Positions 7,355 through 15,408 of a stretch of DNA of 17,621 nt are shown here, one piece after another (position 1 is the first letter of the stretch; every line of letters starts with the position of its first letter). The position numbers and the translations under genes were made by a program. This DNA is from CAUSKK01 sp963533935. GTDB lineage: Bacteria; Pseudomonadota; Gammaproteobacteria; Cardiobacteriales; Cardiobacteriaceae. The stretch is taken from NCBI GenBank assembly GCA_963533935.1, contig CAUSQL010000028.1, forward strand, positions 1 to 17,621. Reading direction: 5' to 3'. Below the pieces are notes generated by a model. It was not told the DNA's origin. It saw nothing but the letters and a program-made list of their open reading frames with translations, and ran no database searches.

Positions 7355-8224
7355 TTAATTAAGTTTGTATTTGGCCTTCAGCTTATCCAGATACTTCTGT
7401 TCGCCGTTGCAGAAATTGGCAAAGCCCTGTTTCTGCGCCTTGGCGGTGATGGTTTGGCCAATGGTCTTGTTATCGCTCAACACCTGAGCTTCGGTGAACT
7501 GGCACTGCAGCTGGTTCGACTGGGCGAGAATCTTCCGAATCTCCGTGGTCGCCTTGCGGGCGTAACAAATCTTGTAGAGCTGGGCAATGTAATTGGCGTC
7601 CTTGCGCATCTGGGCACAGTTCAGCCGCCGCGCCTTGGCACTCATTTTCTTCGGCGCAATTACCTTTGGCGCCACGGCCAGGCCACTATTATCAATGGCG
7701 GCAAAGGCCGCCTCGTTCTTCGCCGCCAGCTGATTGGGAGTGGCGGCCGGCGGGTTCGCCGGCGGCTGCGGCTGGTCAAGCACGATTACGGGCTGATTGG
7801 CATTTACCGCCACCGCCGTCGGGCTGGGCGCCTGCTTGGGCCCAGTCAGGCCGCCATTGCGCTGTTTATAGGGAGCCAGCTTCGCGTCCAGGGCGCAAAC
7901 ATTGGTCAAAATGCCCTCGGTTACCGTGCCGGGAATGACCTCCTGCCAGTCGCTGGCCGTGTTCACCCCCTTGCGGGTTACGGAATTGCCGCTTTCGTCA
8001 AAGTGGGCCTTCTTCAGCAGCCGGTAGGTGCGCCGGCCGCAGTCGTATTCCAGCTTGGAAATCTCCGACACGCTCTTTCCCCGCTGCTTGAAGTTGTGCT
8101 TAACCCACAGCTGGTTAGCGGTGATGGTGTCCAGGTCAATGAAAATATTGCCGCTAATTTCCAGCCAGTCCGCCGCCCGGCTCAGGCCGGAAAGTAATAA
8201 GGTGCTTAGTAATACTCTTTTCAT
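7355..8224 (-). CDS. Secreted surface-adhesin E-like protein with Cys-rich C-terminal domain
   Basis: This is a likely exported protein of unproven function. Residues 1-18 are a signal peptide ending SRA-A. Residues 19-111 match what I know of the surface-adhesin protein E family (PF16747): DWLEISGNIFIDLDTI, then LEYDCGRRTYRLL with Cys62, then DWQEVIPGTVTEGILTNVC with Cys110. A Pro/Ala-rich linker (about 125-165) leads to a basic C-terminal region (about 195-289) with four cysteines, alternating Lys/Gln-rich helices and no family that I recognise. The start has an AAGGAG site 7 nt upstream and lies 11 bp after mnmA. It is the last gene of the long operon and is followed directly by a large hairpin. 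Confidence 0.85.
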   Translation of the reverse strand: MKRVLLSTLLLSGLSRAADWLEISGNIFIDLDTITANQLWVKHNFKQRGKSVSEISKLEYDCGRRTYRLLKKAHFDESGNSVTRKGVNTASDWQEVIPGTVTEGILTNVCALDAKLAPYKQRNGGLTGPKQAPSPTAVAVNANQPVIVLDQPQPPANPPAATPNQLAAKNEAAFAAIDNSGLAVAPKVIAPKKMSAKARRLNCAQMRKDANYIAQLYKICYARKATTEIRKILAQSNQLQCQFTEAQVLSDNKTIGQTITAKAQKQGFANFCNGEQKYLDKLKAKYKLN

Positions 8225-8235
8225 AGGTATTCTCC

Positions 8236-9339
8236 TTAGTTAAATCTCGCGCTAATGAGGCCGCCGCCCAGGCAGCGCTCGCCCTCATAGAGAGCCACAT
8301 ATTGGCCGGGACTAATGGCCCGCTGCGGTTCGGCAAAGCTGACCACCAATTCGGCGCCGCGCCAGTGAATCTGGCAGGGCTGATTGTCCTGGCGGTGGCG
8401 GATTTTCGCCCCGTAGACCCGGCCTTCCTCCGGCCGTTCGTTGAGCCAGGCGCAGTCAATGGCCAGCAAATTTCGGTGGTACAGGCCCGGATGTTCGCCC
8501 TGGCCGACAATTAAAGTATTGCTCGCTAAATCCTTATCTAGCACATACCAGGGCTCTTCGCTGGCGCCCTTCACCCCGCCGATGTGTAGGCCGGAACGCT
8601 GGCCGATGGTGTAAAACATCAATCCCTGGTGCTCGCCTAGCCGTTGGCCAGCCGCACTGCAGATAGGCCCCGGCTGCGGCTTAAAGTAATTGCTGAGAAA
8701 GTCGCGGAAGGGCCGCTCGCCGATGAAGCAAATGCCGGTGCTGTCCTTCTTATCAAAGGTAATCAGCTGCGCCTCGCGGGCAATGGCGCGCACCTGACTT
8801 TTCTCCAGACCGCCAAGGGGAAAGACCGCCTGGGCCAGCTGGGCCGGGGTAATCTGGCTTAAAAAATAGCTCTGGTCCTTATTTTTATCGCGGCCCTGGA
8901 GCAGCGCCGGCTGGTTTTGGTAGAGGCCGCGGCGGGCATAATGGCCGGTGGCAAGGAAGTCCGCCCCCAGCTCGCCGGCATAGTGGGCAAGCTCGGCAAA
9001 CTTAATTTCCCGATTGCAGAGTATGTCCGGGTTCGGCGTGCGGCCGGCCGCATATTCGGCGAGAAAATGCTTAAACACCCGCTCGTGGTAGGCGCGCACG
9101 AAGTCCACCAGGTGCAGCTCAATGCCCAGGCTCTCGCAGACGTCGCGGGCGTCCTCAATGTCCTCTTCCAGGGTGCAATAGCCGCTGGAAAAGCCCTCCT
9201 CCCAGTTCTTCATGAAGATGCCGAAGACCCGATAGCCCTGTTGTTTTAATAAATGGGCGCTGACGGACGAATCCACGCCGCCGGAAATGCCCACGGCAAT
9301 GGTGGCACCCTTGGCCGGTAGAAAATCCTGACTACTCAT
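8236..9339 (-). CDS. mnmA: tRNA-specific 2-thiouridylase MnmA
   Basis: This enzyme thiolates U34 of tRNA-Lys, tRNA-Glu and tRNA-Gln, taking sulfur from the IscS/Tus relay after adenylating the base with ATP. The 367 residues are the usual length. The PP-loop SGGVDSS lies at 19-25. The two catalytic cysteines are Cys108 (TPNPDILCNREIKF) and Cys204 (STGICFIGERPF). The C-terminal part contains YTIGQRSGL and the expected beta-barrel region. Its ATG overlaps the rpoN stop in an ATGA, so it is coupled to sigma-54 synthesis. This neighbour is unusual, because rpoN is commonly followed by hpf and ptsN. Confidence 0.97.
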   Translation of the reverse strand: MSSQDFLPAKGATIAVGISGGVDSSVSAHLLKQQGYRVFGIFMKNWEEGFSSGYCTLEEDIEDARDVCESLGIELHLVDFVRAYHERVFKHFLAEYAAGRTPNPDILCNREIKFAELAHYAGELGADFLATGHYARRGLYQNQPALLQGRDKNKDQSYFLSQITPAQLAQAVFPLGGLEKSQVRAIAREAQLITFDKKDSTGICFIGERPFRDFLSNYFKPQPGPICSAAGQRLGEHQGLMFYTIGQRSGLHIGGVKGASEEPWYVLDKDLASNTLIVGQGEHPGLYHRNLLAIDCAWLNERPEEGRVYGAKIRHRQDNQPCQIHWRGAELVVSFAEPQRAISPGQYVALYEGERCLGGGLISARFN

Positions 9340-10754
9340 TTCTGCTTCCGGTTGCGGCGCTTGCGGTAGGAGGCGGTGTCGATGCCCATGGCCTCGCGGT
9401 ATTTGGCGATGGTGCGCCGGGCCACACAGTAGCCGCGCTTGGTCAGTTCCTCGCTCAGCTGCTGGTCAGAGAAAGGACGGGCGGGATTTTCGCCGCTGAT
9501 AATTTCCTGCAATACGGCCTTAATGGCGGTGGTGGATTTGTCCTCGCTGGTCTGGGCGCTGAAGAAGTAGCGCAGTTCAAAAATCCCTCGCTTGCAGGAT
9601 AGAAATTTACCGTTCACCGCCCGGCTAACGGTGCTTTCGTGAATGCCGAGCATTTCCGCCACCTGCTGGCGGGTCAGCGGCAGCATGGCCAGCTCACCCT
9701 GCTGGAAGAAGTCCTGCTGCACCTGCACGATGGCCGTAGCCACCTTTCTAATGGTTTCCGAACGCTTCTCCAGGGCATTCAGGAACCAGCGGGCCTCCTG
9801 CAGTTGGGCCTGGAGTATGGTTTTATCCCGCTCGTTGGCGTTAGCCGCCAGCCGCGCATAGGTTTGGTTAATGGTGATGTTGTGGCGCATATCGCCGTTC
9901 ATCTCAATGTAAGAAATACCATTCTTCTCGCGCACGAAAATCTCCGGCTGCACATAGCCGGAACCTTCCTTCATAAAGCCGCGGCCCGGGTGGGGATTAA
10001 CGCTTTTTAGCAACTCCAGGGCGTCGTCAAATTCCTCCTCATTGAGGCCGAGGCGGCGCATGATGAAGGTGGGGTGGCGGTGAATGCGGTCAAAATAATT
10101 GCGGCAAATGTTCTTTAAGTTCTGCAGCGCTGGAGAATTCTGGTCCATATTGTCCAGCTGAATGAGCACGCATTCCAGCAAATTACGCGCGCCAACGCCG
10201 GCGGGCTGACACTGCTGCAGATACTGCAGAGCCTCTTCCAGCAGTTTACGGCCCACCCCCTGCTCCCGGGCGATGTTGGTGAGGTCTTCCCGCAGATAGC
10301 CGTCCTCGTCCAGAGAATAGGCCAACATTAGCACCGGCTCCCGCAGCTCCTCCCGGGGCAGCGGCATCACCTGCACCTGCTCCACCAGAGATTCCAGCAG
10401 CGTTTGCTGTTCATAGAGATCGGTTTCCAAATCATCATCGTCTTTGCGGCTATTGGTCTTGCCCTCGTCCTCCTGCCAGTCCTCGTAGCTTTCCCGCCAG
10501 TCACTGTCGAATTCCAATTCCCCCAGATGGTCAATGATGCTATCTGGCTCAAACTCCTCCTCTTCGCTGGCCTTGCTACTGGTGACTTCGCCGAATTCCC
10601 GGTCCAGTTCCAACATGAAATTGGTGCTCAACATCTGGGTTATCTCGTGGTTAAGTTCCACGTCATTCATATTTAGGATTCTGATGGCCTGTTGCAGCTG
10701 GGGCGTAAGACTGAGGGTCTGTTTTATGGCCGTTTCTAATTTATGGCTCGACAT
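9336..10754 (-). CDS. rpoN: RNA polymerase sigma-54 factor
   Basis: This alternative sigma factor directs polymerase to -24/-12 promoters that need an enhancer-binding ATPase. From the start chosen at 10754 the product is 472 residues. It opens with the Gln-rich activator-responsive region I (LETAIKQTLSLTPQLQQAIRIL), followed by an acidic region II (about 60-110) and the core-binding region. A helix-turn-helix follows (QQVAEMLGIHESTVSRAVNGK). The C-terminal RpoN box ARRTIAKYRE is at about 445-454, with Ile in place of the usual Val. A further in-frame ATG at 10859 lies inside lptB and adds 35 unrelated residues, so it is rejected. The gene begins 13 bp after lptB and ends in an ATGA overlap with mnmA. 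Confidence 0.97.
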   Translation of the reverse strand: MSSHKLETAIKQTLSLTPQLQQAIRILNMNDVELNHEITQMLSTNFMLELDREFGEVTSSKASEEEEFEPDSIIDHLGELEFDSDWRESYEDWQEDEGKTNSRKDDDDLETDLYEQQTLLESLVEQVQVMPLPREELREPVLMLAYSLDEDGYLREDLTNIAREQGVGRKLLEEALQYLQQCQPAGVGARNLLECVLIQLDNMDQNSPALQNLKNICRNYFDRIHRHPTFIMRRLGLNEEEFDDALELLKSVNPHPGRGFMKEGSGYVQPEIFVREKNGISYIEMNGDMRHNITINQTYARLAANANERDKTILQAQLQEARWFLNALEKRSETIRKVATAIVQVQQDFFQQGELAMLPLTRQQVAEMLGIHESTVSRAVNGKFLSCKRGIFELRYFFSAQTSEDKSTTAIKAVLQEIISGENPARPFSDQQLSEELTKRGYCVARRTIAKYREAMGIDTASYRKRRNRKQK

Positions 10755-10767
10755 TATTTTTATTCGC

Positions 10768-11493
10768 TTACAAGGTGAAGTCCTGGCCCAGATAGAAGCG
10801 GCGGGCCTGTTCGTTGGCGACGATTTCTGCCGGCGTGCCGGCGGCAATGACCGTGCCATTGTTCAAAATATAGCTGCGCTGGCAACTCTTTAGAGTTTCG
10901 CGCACGTTGTGGTCGGTAATTAGCACGCCAATGTGGCGCTGGCGCAGGTGGTCCATGATGTGGCGAATGTCGGCCACGGCGATGGGGTCCACGCCGGCAA
11001 AGGGCTCATCGAGGAGGATAAAGCTGGGGTTGGTGGCCAGAGCCCGGGCGATTTCGCAGCGGCGCCGTTCCCCGCCTGAGAGGGCCTGGCCGAGAATCGA
11101 CGCCTTGGCCAGCAGGCCCAGGTCATTTAACAGCTCTTCGGCCCGGGCCAGCCGCTGGCGCCGATTCAATTTACTGGTCAATTCCAGTATGGCCAGCACG
11201 TTGTCCATTACCGAGAGACGGCGGAAAACGCTGGGTTCCTGGGGCAGATAGGCCAGGCCGAGCCGGGCGCGCCGGTCCATGGTCAGGCGGCTCAGCTCGC
11301 GCTCGTCGAGAAATATTTGCCCCTGGTCCGAACGGATGAGGCCGATGGTCATATAAAAGCTGGTGGTTTTGCCGGCGCCGTTGGGACCGAGCAGACCGAC
11401 GATTTCCCCCGAATTAACCTGGAAACTTACATCGTCCACCACCCGGCGCTGGCCGTAGCTCTTGCGCAGATTACTTACCGCCAGCAGACTCAT
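10768..11493 (-). CDS. lptB: LPS export ABC transporter ATPase LptB
   Basis: This is the cytoplasmic ATPase of LptB2FGC, which drives lipopolysaccharide extraction from the inner membrane and transport along the Lpt bridge. All nucleotide-binding motifs are intact in the 241 residues: Walker A GPNGAGKTT (about 36-44), Q-loop PQEPS, signature LSGGERRR, Walker B FILLDEPFAGVD and H-loop TDHNV. The start overlaps the lptA stop by 4 bp (ATGA). The lptC-lptA-lptB-rpoN order is the standard gammaproteobacterial arrangement. Confidence 0.98.
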   Translation of the reverse strand: MSLLAVSNLRKSYGQRRVVDDVSFQVNSGEIVGLLGPNGAGKTTSFYMTIGLIRSDQGQIFLDERELSRLTMDRRARLGLAYLPQEPSVFRRLSVMDNVLAILELTSKLNRRQRLARAEELLNDLGLLAKASILGQALSGGERRRCEIARALATNPSFILLDEPFAGVDPIAVADIRHIMDHLRQRHIGVLITDHNVRETLKSCQRSYILNNGTVIAAGTPAEIVANEQARRFYLGQDFTL

Positions 11494-12089
11494 TTTTTCT
11501 TGCTCGGTTGGAAAATCATATTGACCCGACCGGTTTTCAGATATTCCCGCCGCAGGTCGTAGCTGATGTTACTGGCCCGGGTTTCATTAACCCCCTGGCG
11601 AATGTAGGCACTGCCCTTAACCATCACCCGGTCGCTGGCCACGTCGTAAACCACATCATTGCCCTGGCCGATGATTTCCGGCTGGTTCTTTGGTCGGTAG
11701 GTGAACTTCACCGGATTGCCCAGCCCCTGAATTTTGCTCACCTTATTTTTGGCGAAGAAGATTAGCACCTTATTGGCGCGCAGCTTCATCAGCCCCTGCT
11801 CGATGATGACATTGCCGGAATAGGTGGCCAGCTGGCGCTTGCCGTCGTACTCGCCGCTGTCCGCCTGCAGTTTGATGGCGGCCATGGGGTCATGAGGCGG
11901 CGTGGCCGGGGCTCTGGCTTCGCTGTCTTCAATATCTAAATTGGGAAAATCGCTGGGGGCCGGCATGGGCACGGCGGCCGCCGGACTGGCGGTTGGATTG
12001 CCAGTTGCCGACGCGGCCGGTCGCGGCTGTGGCTGCTGGGCCCAGAGATTGGCCGCCAGCAGCAGCCAGAGGCTATTTGTTATTCGCAT
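11490..12089 (-). CDS. lptA: LPS periplasmic bridge protein LptA
   Basis: This periplasmic protein polymerises or bridges between LptC and LptD to carry lipopolysaccharide to the outer membrane. Residues 1-18 form a signal peptide (LWLLLAANLWAQ). A low-complexity Pro/Ala/Thr linker runs to about residue 70. The OstA-like beta-jellyroll domain then starts at IKLQADSGEYDGKRQLATY and contains GNVIIEQG and YDVASDRVMVKGSAYI. The basic tail ends KKK. The 199 residues are near normal for the family. The gene overlaps lptC by 17 bp and lptB by 4 bp, implying coupled translation. Confidence 0.95.
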   Translation of the reverse strand: MRITNSLWLLLAANLWAQQPQPRPAASATGNPTASPAAAVPMPAPSDFPNLDIEDSEARAPATPPHDPMAAIKLQADSGEYDGKRQLATYSGNVIIEQGLMKLRANKVLIFFAKNKVSKIQGLGNPVKFTYRPKNQPEIIGQGNDVVYDVASDRVMVKGSAYIRQGVNETRASNISYDLRREYLKTGRVNMIFQPSKKK

Positions 12090-12585
12090 AGAAAGTCCTT
12101 ACTTGTCCCGTAAAGCTGAATTTATCCTCCTGCCACGTGCCGGCGGCGGCGGAAAACCAGCCCTGGGGGTGGCGCACCAATAAACCTTGGGGCAGAGTCA
12201 CTAATTTCTTGGCCGGGTCGTAGTACAGCACGTCGCCGGTCAAGGTGAAGGGGCCGTGGCGGGCCACGATATTTTTATGGAGGACCAACTGGCCCCGGTC
12301 ATAGCTGCCCTCTTCGGCACTGATTTGGTAAGCGCCCTGGCGCAGGGTTAAATCTGCCAGCTCCGCCCGGTCGGAGTCCTGTTGGTAGCTGGCCCGGGCC
12401 GCATTGATGAATAACGGCTCCCGCTTATGCTTCTGGTGCACGTCAAATTGGCCGTAGTGCACCTGCTCCATTACCAGGGTGGGCTTTTGTGCCACGGCGG
12501 CACTTTCCTCACTTTCCCGATTTACCCACCAGAACAGCAGCAGTGCCGCCAATGCCAGTTGCAGGGCAAAAGAAATTTTCCTCAT
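12073..12585 (-). CDS. lptC: LPS export protein LptC
   Basis: This single-pass inner-membrane protein accepts LPS from LptBFG and hands it to LptA. The 170 residues comprise one N-terminal membrane helix (about 5-22) and a periplasmic LptC beta-jellyroll. Recognisable segments are ARASYQQDSDRAELADLTLR and LTGDVLYYDPAKKLVTLPQG, similar in pattern to LptA. The gene overlaps kdsD by 4 bp at its start and lptA by 17 bp at its end. Sequence conservation in this family is low; the assignment rests on fold pattern plus position. Confidence 0.92.
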   Translation of the reverse strand: MRKISFALQLALAALLLFWWVNRESEESAAVAQKPTLVMEQVHYGQFDVHQKHKREPLFINAARASYQQDSDRAELADLTLRQGAYQISAEEGSYDRGQLVLHKNIVARHGPFTLTGDVLYYDPAKKLVTLPQGLLVRHPQGWFSAAAGTWQEDKFSFTGQVRTFYANNK

Positions 12586-13526
12586 AGCATCTCTGCCAAT
12601 TTATGCAGTTGCACCAAGCCCACCACCTGACCTCCGTCCAGCACCGGCAGCAGGGAAATGCGCCGTTCGGTCATCAAATCCAGGGCCGCCACGGCCATGG
12701 CATCAGCACCAATGGTTTGCGGCTGGGCCGTCATGACCGTGGCTAGGGGCCGGTGCAAATCCACTCCGTGGGTCAGGGCCCGGCGTAAATCCCCATCGGT
12801 GAAAATGCCCGCCAGCCGCTCCCCTGCCATAATCAGGCTGGCACCGTAGCCCTTGGACAGCTGGAACAGCGCCTCGCCAATGCTCTGCTCCGGCCCATTG
12901 CGGGGTAAATCGGCGCTAACCATCACGTCGGCCACCCTTAGAGTTAGCCGCCGGCCGAGGCGCCCCAGCGGGTGGCTGCGGGCGAAGTCCTGGCGCTGGA
13001 AATTATTCAGTTTCATCAATGCTACGGCCAGGGCGTCGCAGAGGGCCAGGCTGGCGGTGGTGCTGGAAGTGGGGGCCAAATCCAGCGGACAGGCCTCCCG
13101 GGTGATTTTTAACAATAGATACTCCGCCGCCGCCCGGGCCAGGGTGGAATTTTCATTGGCGGTAATGGCGAGCACCGGCACCTGCATATTTTTCAGCGCC
13201 GGCAGTAGCACGCCGATTTCGCCACTTTCGCCGGAATTGGATAGAAACAGCACCAAATCCCCCGGGCACACCATACCCAGGTCGCCGTGGCCCGCCTCGC
13301 TGGGGTGCATGAAGAAGGCGGCCGTCCCGGTGCTGGCAAAGGTGGCCGCCGCCTTGGCGGCAATGTGGCCACTCTTACCCACGCCGCTGCAAATGAGGCG
13401 CCCGGGGGCGGCGGCGATGAGTTGCACCATGTGGGCGAAGCGCTGGTCAATCAGCTGGTTTTGTAGAGTTTCCGCCTCAATGGCCAGCACCTGGCGCCCC
13501 CAGTCCAGCAGCTCATTTACATTCAT
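12582..13526 (-). CDS. kdsD: Arabinose 5-phosphate isomerase KdsD
   Basis: This enzyme converts D-ribulose 5-phosphate to D-arabinose 5-phosphate, the first step of KDO synthesis for LPS. The 314 residues hold a SIS sugar-isomerase domain (about 30-180) with GVGKSGHIAAK at 48-58 and EAGHGDLGM at 77-85. Two CBS domains follow from about residue 200, including the segment MTERRISLLPVLDGGQVVGL. It is close to the E. coli length (328). In many relatives kdsC, the KDO 8-phosphate phosphatase, follows directly; here lptC follows with a 4-bp overlap instead. The SDR gene upstream also overlaps by 4 bp. Confidence 0.95.
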   Translation of the reverse strand: MNVNELLDWGRQVLAIEAETLQNQLIDQRFAHMVQLIAAAPGRLICSGVGKSGHIAAKAAATFASTGTAAFFMHPSEAGHGDLGMVCPGDLVLFLSNSGESGEIGVLLPALKNMQVPVLAITANENSTLARAAAEYLLLKITREACPLDLAPTSSTTASLALCDALAVALMKLNNFQRQDFARSHPLGRLGRRLTLRVADVMVSADLPRNGPEQSIGEALFQLSKGYGASLIMAGERLAGIFTDGDLRRALTHGVDLHRPLATVMTAQPQTIGADAMAVAALDLMTERRISLLPVLDGGQVVGLVQLHKLAEML

Positions 13527-14167
13527 AGAAGCGCTTCCATGTATAGGGGGATAACGCTATCCACCGGCTGCCAGTGGGGCTGACCGCCCGGGTAAATGTG
13601 GCGGCTGAAATCATTGTCCAGCCAGGGCGGACTAACCCGCCGCACCACAATATTTAATGCCTGCTCCTCGGCCTGCCATTCGTCAATCATGGTGGCGAGG
13701 CCGCTTTGCGCCACCCCGAAGCCGTGCCAGTAATTGCGCTGCTGGGCCCGTAAATCCCGGTGCTCCGTGAAAATCACCCGGCCCCGCACTGGCTGGAGCG
13801 CCGGCACCAGATTCTGCGTTAGCCAGAAGGGGGCGGTTAAATTTATCTGTAGCGCCCGCAGCCACTGTTCCGCCGTGGTGTTTTGCAGCGGATGCAGATA
13901 GCCGCAGTGGCCGGCGCAGTGAATTAGCCCGTCCAAATGGCCGAAGTTATCGCGCACCTCCTGACCCAGGGCATAGTAATGGTCGTAGGGGGCCGCCCAC
14001 ATATCCAGGGGCAGCAGGGTGGCCGGATTCTTCAGCTGCTGGGCGAGGGTTTCCAGGGCGAAATGGTCCCGGTCGAGAAGAATGAGCTGGTGGTTTTCCC
14101 GGTCCAACTGGCGGGCCAAGGTGCTGCCGATGGCGCCGGTGGCGCCGCTGATGAGGATATTCTTCAT
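13523..14167 (-). CDS. SDR-family protein (YciK-like position) with degenerate active site
   Basis: This is a short-chain dehydrogenase/reductase-like protein of unknown substrate. The 214-residue product keeps the Rossmann nucleotide-binding motif SGATGAIGSTLA at the N-terminus and an NNAG-like HCAG at about 83-86. The catalytic Tyr-x-x-x-Lys is replaced by FGVAQ (Phe150, Gln154), and the catalytic Ser region reads TEHRD. It is therefore probably not an oxidoreductase of the normal type. The ubiG-HAD-SDR order matches the ubiG-mupP-yciK cluster known from Pseudomonas, so it is likely a diverged YciK homologue. It overlaps its neighbours by 4 bp on each side. Confidence 0.85.
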   Translation of the reverse strand: MKNILISGATGAIGSTLARQLDRENHQLILLDRDHFALETLAQQLKNPATLLPLDMWAAPYDHYYALGQEVRDNFGHLDGLIHCAGHCGYLHPLQNTTAEQWLRALQINLTAPFWLTQNLVPALQPVRGRVIFTEHRDLRAQQRNYWHGFGVAQSGLATMIDEWQAEEQALNIVVRRVSPPWLDNDFSRHIYPGGQPHWQPVDSVIPLYMEALL

Positions 14168-14724
14168 AGCTCGGCCACGGAATTAATGTTTCTCAGGCCC
14201 AGACCGCGGGTTTTCTCGCCCACGCCGATGAAATCCATTGGCGCCCGCCGGCTGGCTTCGTAGTCGCTAACTTCGTCGCCCACGTAAAGGGCGGCGGCCG
14301 GTTCGACCTTTAATAATGCACAGCAGCGCAGCAGCCCCTCCGGCGCCGGCTTTGGTTCCCTCAGCTCATCGCCACCGACGAAGACCGCCGGCCATAAATC
14401 GTTAAAGCGCAGCGCCTCGGCAATCAGCCGCCGCGGCTTATTGCTAACGATGGCCCAGCGGGGCAATTGCGCCAATTTCTCCCGCACCCCGGCAAAGAGT
14501 GGGCTGGTTTCCCGGTAATGGGCGAGAAAATAGTCCCGCAGCTGTTCGGCGCCGGCCAGGGCCAACATGGCCGCCGCCCCCTGGCCGGCCCGCGCCTTTA
14601 GTTCTTCCAGCGGCGGCGATTCATAGCCGTGCTCCGCCAGCACCCGGTTGGCGAAGTGGGCCAGGTTGCCAGCGCTGTCCAGCAGGGTGCCGTCCAGGTC
14701 AAAGATGTGGACGCTAACGGTCAT
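14164..14724 (-). CDS. HAD-family phosphatase, Gph/MupP-like
   Basis: This is a haloacid-dehalogenase phosphatase. The motifs are complete: nucleophile DLDGTLLDS with Asp9 and Asp11, motif II VSNKP with Ser94, Lys125 in EPKPAPEG, and GDEVSD with Asp150 and Asp154. The 186 residues are short for Gph or MupP (about 220), mostly through a reduced cap between 15 and 80. Position next to ubiG and an SDR is that of Pseudomonas MupP, which dephosphorylates N-acetylmuramate 6-phosphate in cell-wall recycling. Phosphoglycolate phosphatase is the alternative. Because kdsC is absent from its usual place, a role on KDO 8-phosphate is a weaker idea. It overlaps ubiG by 11 bp and the SDR by 4 bp. Confidence 0.88.
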   Translation of the reverse strand: MTVSVHIFDLDGTLLDSAGNLAHFANRVLAEHGYESPPLEELKARAGQGAAAMLALAGAEQLRDYFLAHYRETSPLFAGVREKLAQLPRWAIVSNKPRRLIAEALRFNDLWPAVFVGGDELREPKPAPEGLLRCCALLKVEPAAALYVGDEVSDYEASRRAPMDFIGVGEKTRGLGLRNINSVAEL

Positions 14725-15400
14725 GCTTGGCCACCAGGAAATAATTAATGGCCAAATTGCGACTGAGATGGGCGCGGCCGCTGATGGGGTTGTAATCCAG
14801 CCCCTGCAACTGCACCGGCCTTAATCCGGCCCGTTCCACCATGGCCACCAGCTCGTCGGGGCGGAGGAAATAGTGGTAATCGTGGGTGCCGCGGGGAATC
14901 AGCTTCGTCAAATATTCACCGATGACGATGGCGCCCAGCGCCGCCGCCGTCGTCCGATTGACCGTAGACAGAAACACGTAGCCGCCCTTTTTCACCAGCC
15001 GGGCCAGGTCGGCGATGATGGCCGCCGGGTCCTGCACGTGCTCCAGCATTTCCAGACAGCAGACCTGGTCGAATTGCTCGCCCCGCGCCACCAGCTCCGC
15101 CGTTGAACAGAGTTCGTAGTCCACTGCCAAACCACTTAGGGCCAGATGCTCCCGCGCTGCCGTCAGTACCGTGGGGCTTAAATCCACGCCCTTAACTATG
15201 GCGCCCCGGGTCGCCAGAGCCTCACTGAGAATGCCGCCGCCGCAGCCCACGTCCAGCACCCGGCTATGGCGCAGGTTCACGTGGCGTTCGATGAGCTGGA
15301 GCCGGGCCGGATTAATCTGGTGCAGGGTTTTGTAGGCGCCCCGCTCATTCCAGAAATCGCCCCCGTGGCGGTTAAAGCTATCGATGTGAGCAATGGTCAT
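14714..15400 (-). CDS. ubiG: Ubiquinone biosynthesis O-methyltransferase UbiG
   Basis: This SAM-dependent methyltransferase performs both O-methylations in ubiquinone synthesis. The 228 residues carry the SAM-binding motif DVGCGGGILSE (50-60). The segment CLEMLEHVQDPAAII follows, and the UbiG-specific C-terminal region (RGTHDYHYFLRPDEL, GLDYNPISGRA) is intact. A perfect AGGAGG Shine-Dalgarno sequence, overlapping the hemJ stop codon, precedes the ATG by 4 nt. Ubiquinone is the electron acceptor of the Na+-NQR encoded in the same window, though in a separate operon. Confidence 0.97.
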   Translation of the reverse strand: MTIAHIDSFNRHGGDFWNERGAYKTLHQINPARLQLIERHVNLRHSRVLDVGCGGGILSEALATRGAIVKGVDLSPTVLTAAREHLALSGLAVDYELCSTAELVARGEQFDQVCCLEMLEHVQDPAAIIADLARLVKKGGYVFLSTVNRTTAAALGAIVIGEYLTKLIPRGTHDYHYFLRPDELVAMVERAGLRPVQLQGLDYNPISGRAHLSRNLAINYFLVAKHDR

Positions 15401-15408
15401 AAATCCTC

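Noticed and set aside
7454..8197. Plus-strand 247-residue frame
   Set aside because: It is antisense to the adhesin-E-like gene, whose signal peptide, family motifs and ribosome binding site are clear.
10755..10859. 35-residue N-terminal extension of RpoN
   Set aside because: It lies inside lptB and has no similarity to sigma-54. Region I starts right after the Met at 10754.
12853..13554. Plus-strand 233-residue frame
   Set aside because: It is antisense to kdsD, which has full SIS and CBS motifs; the composition reads as a shadow.
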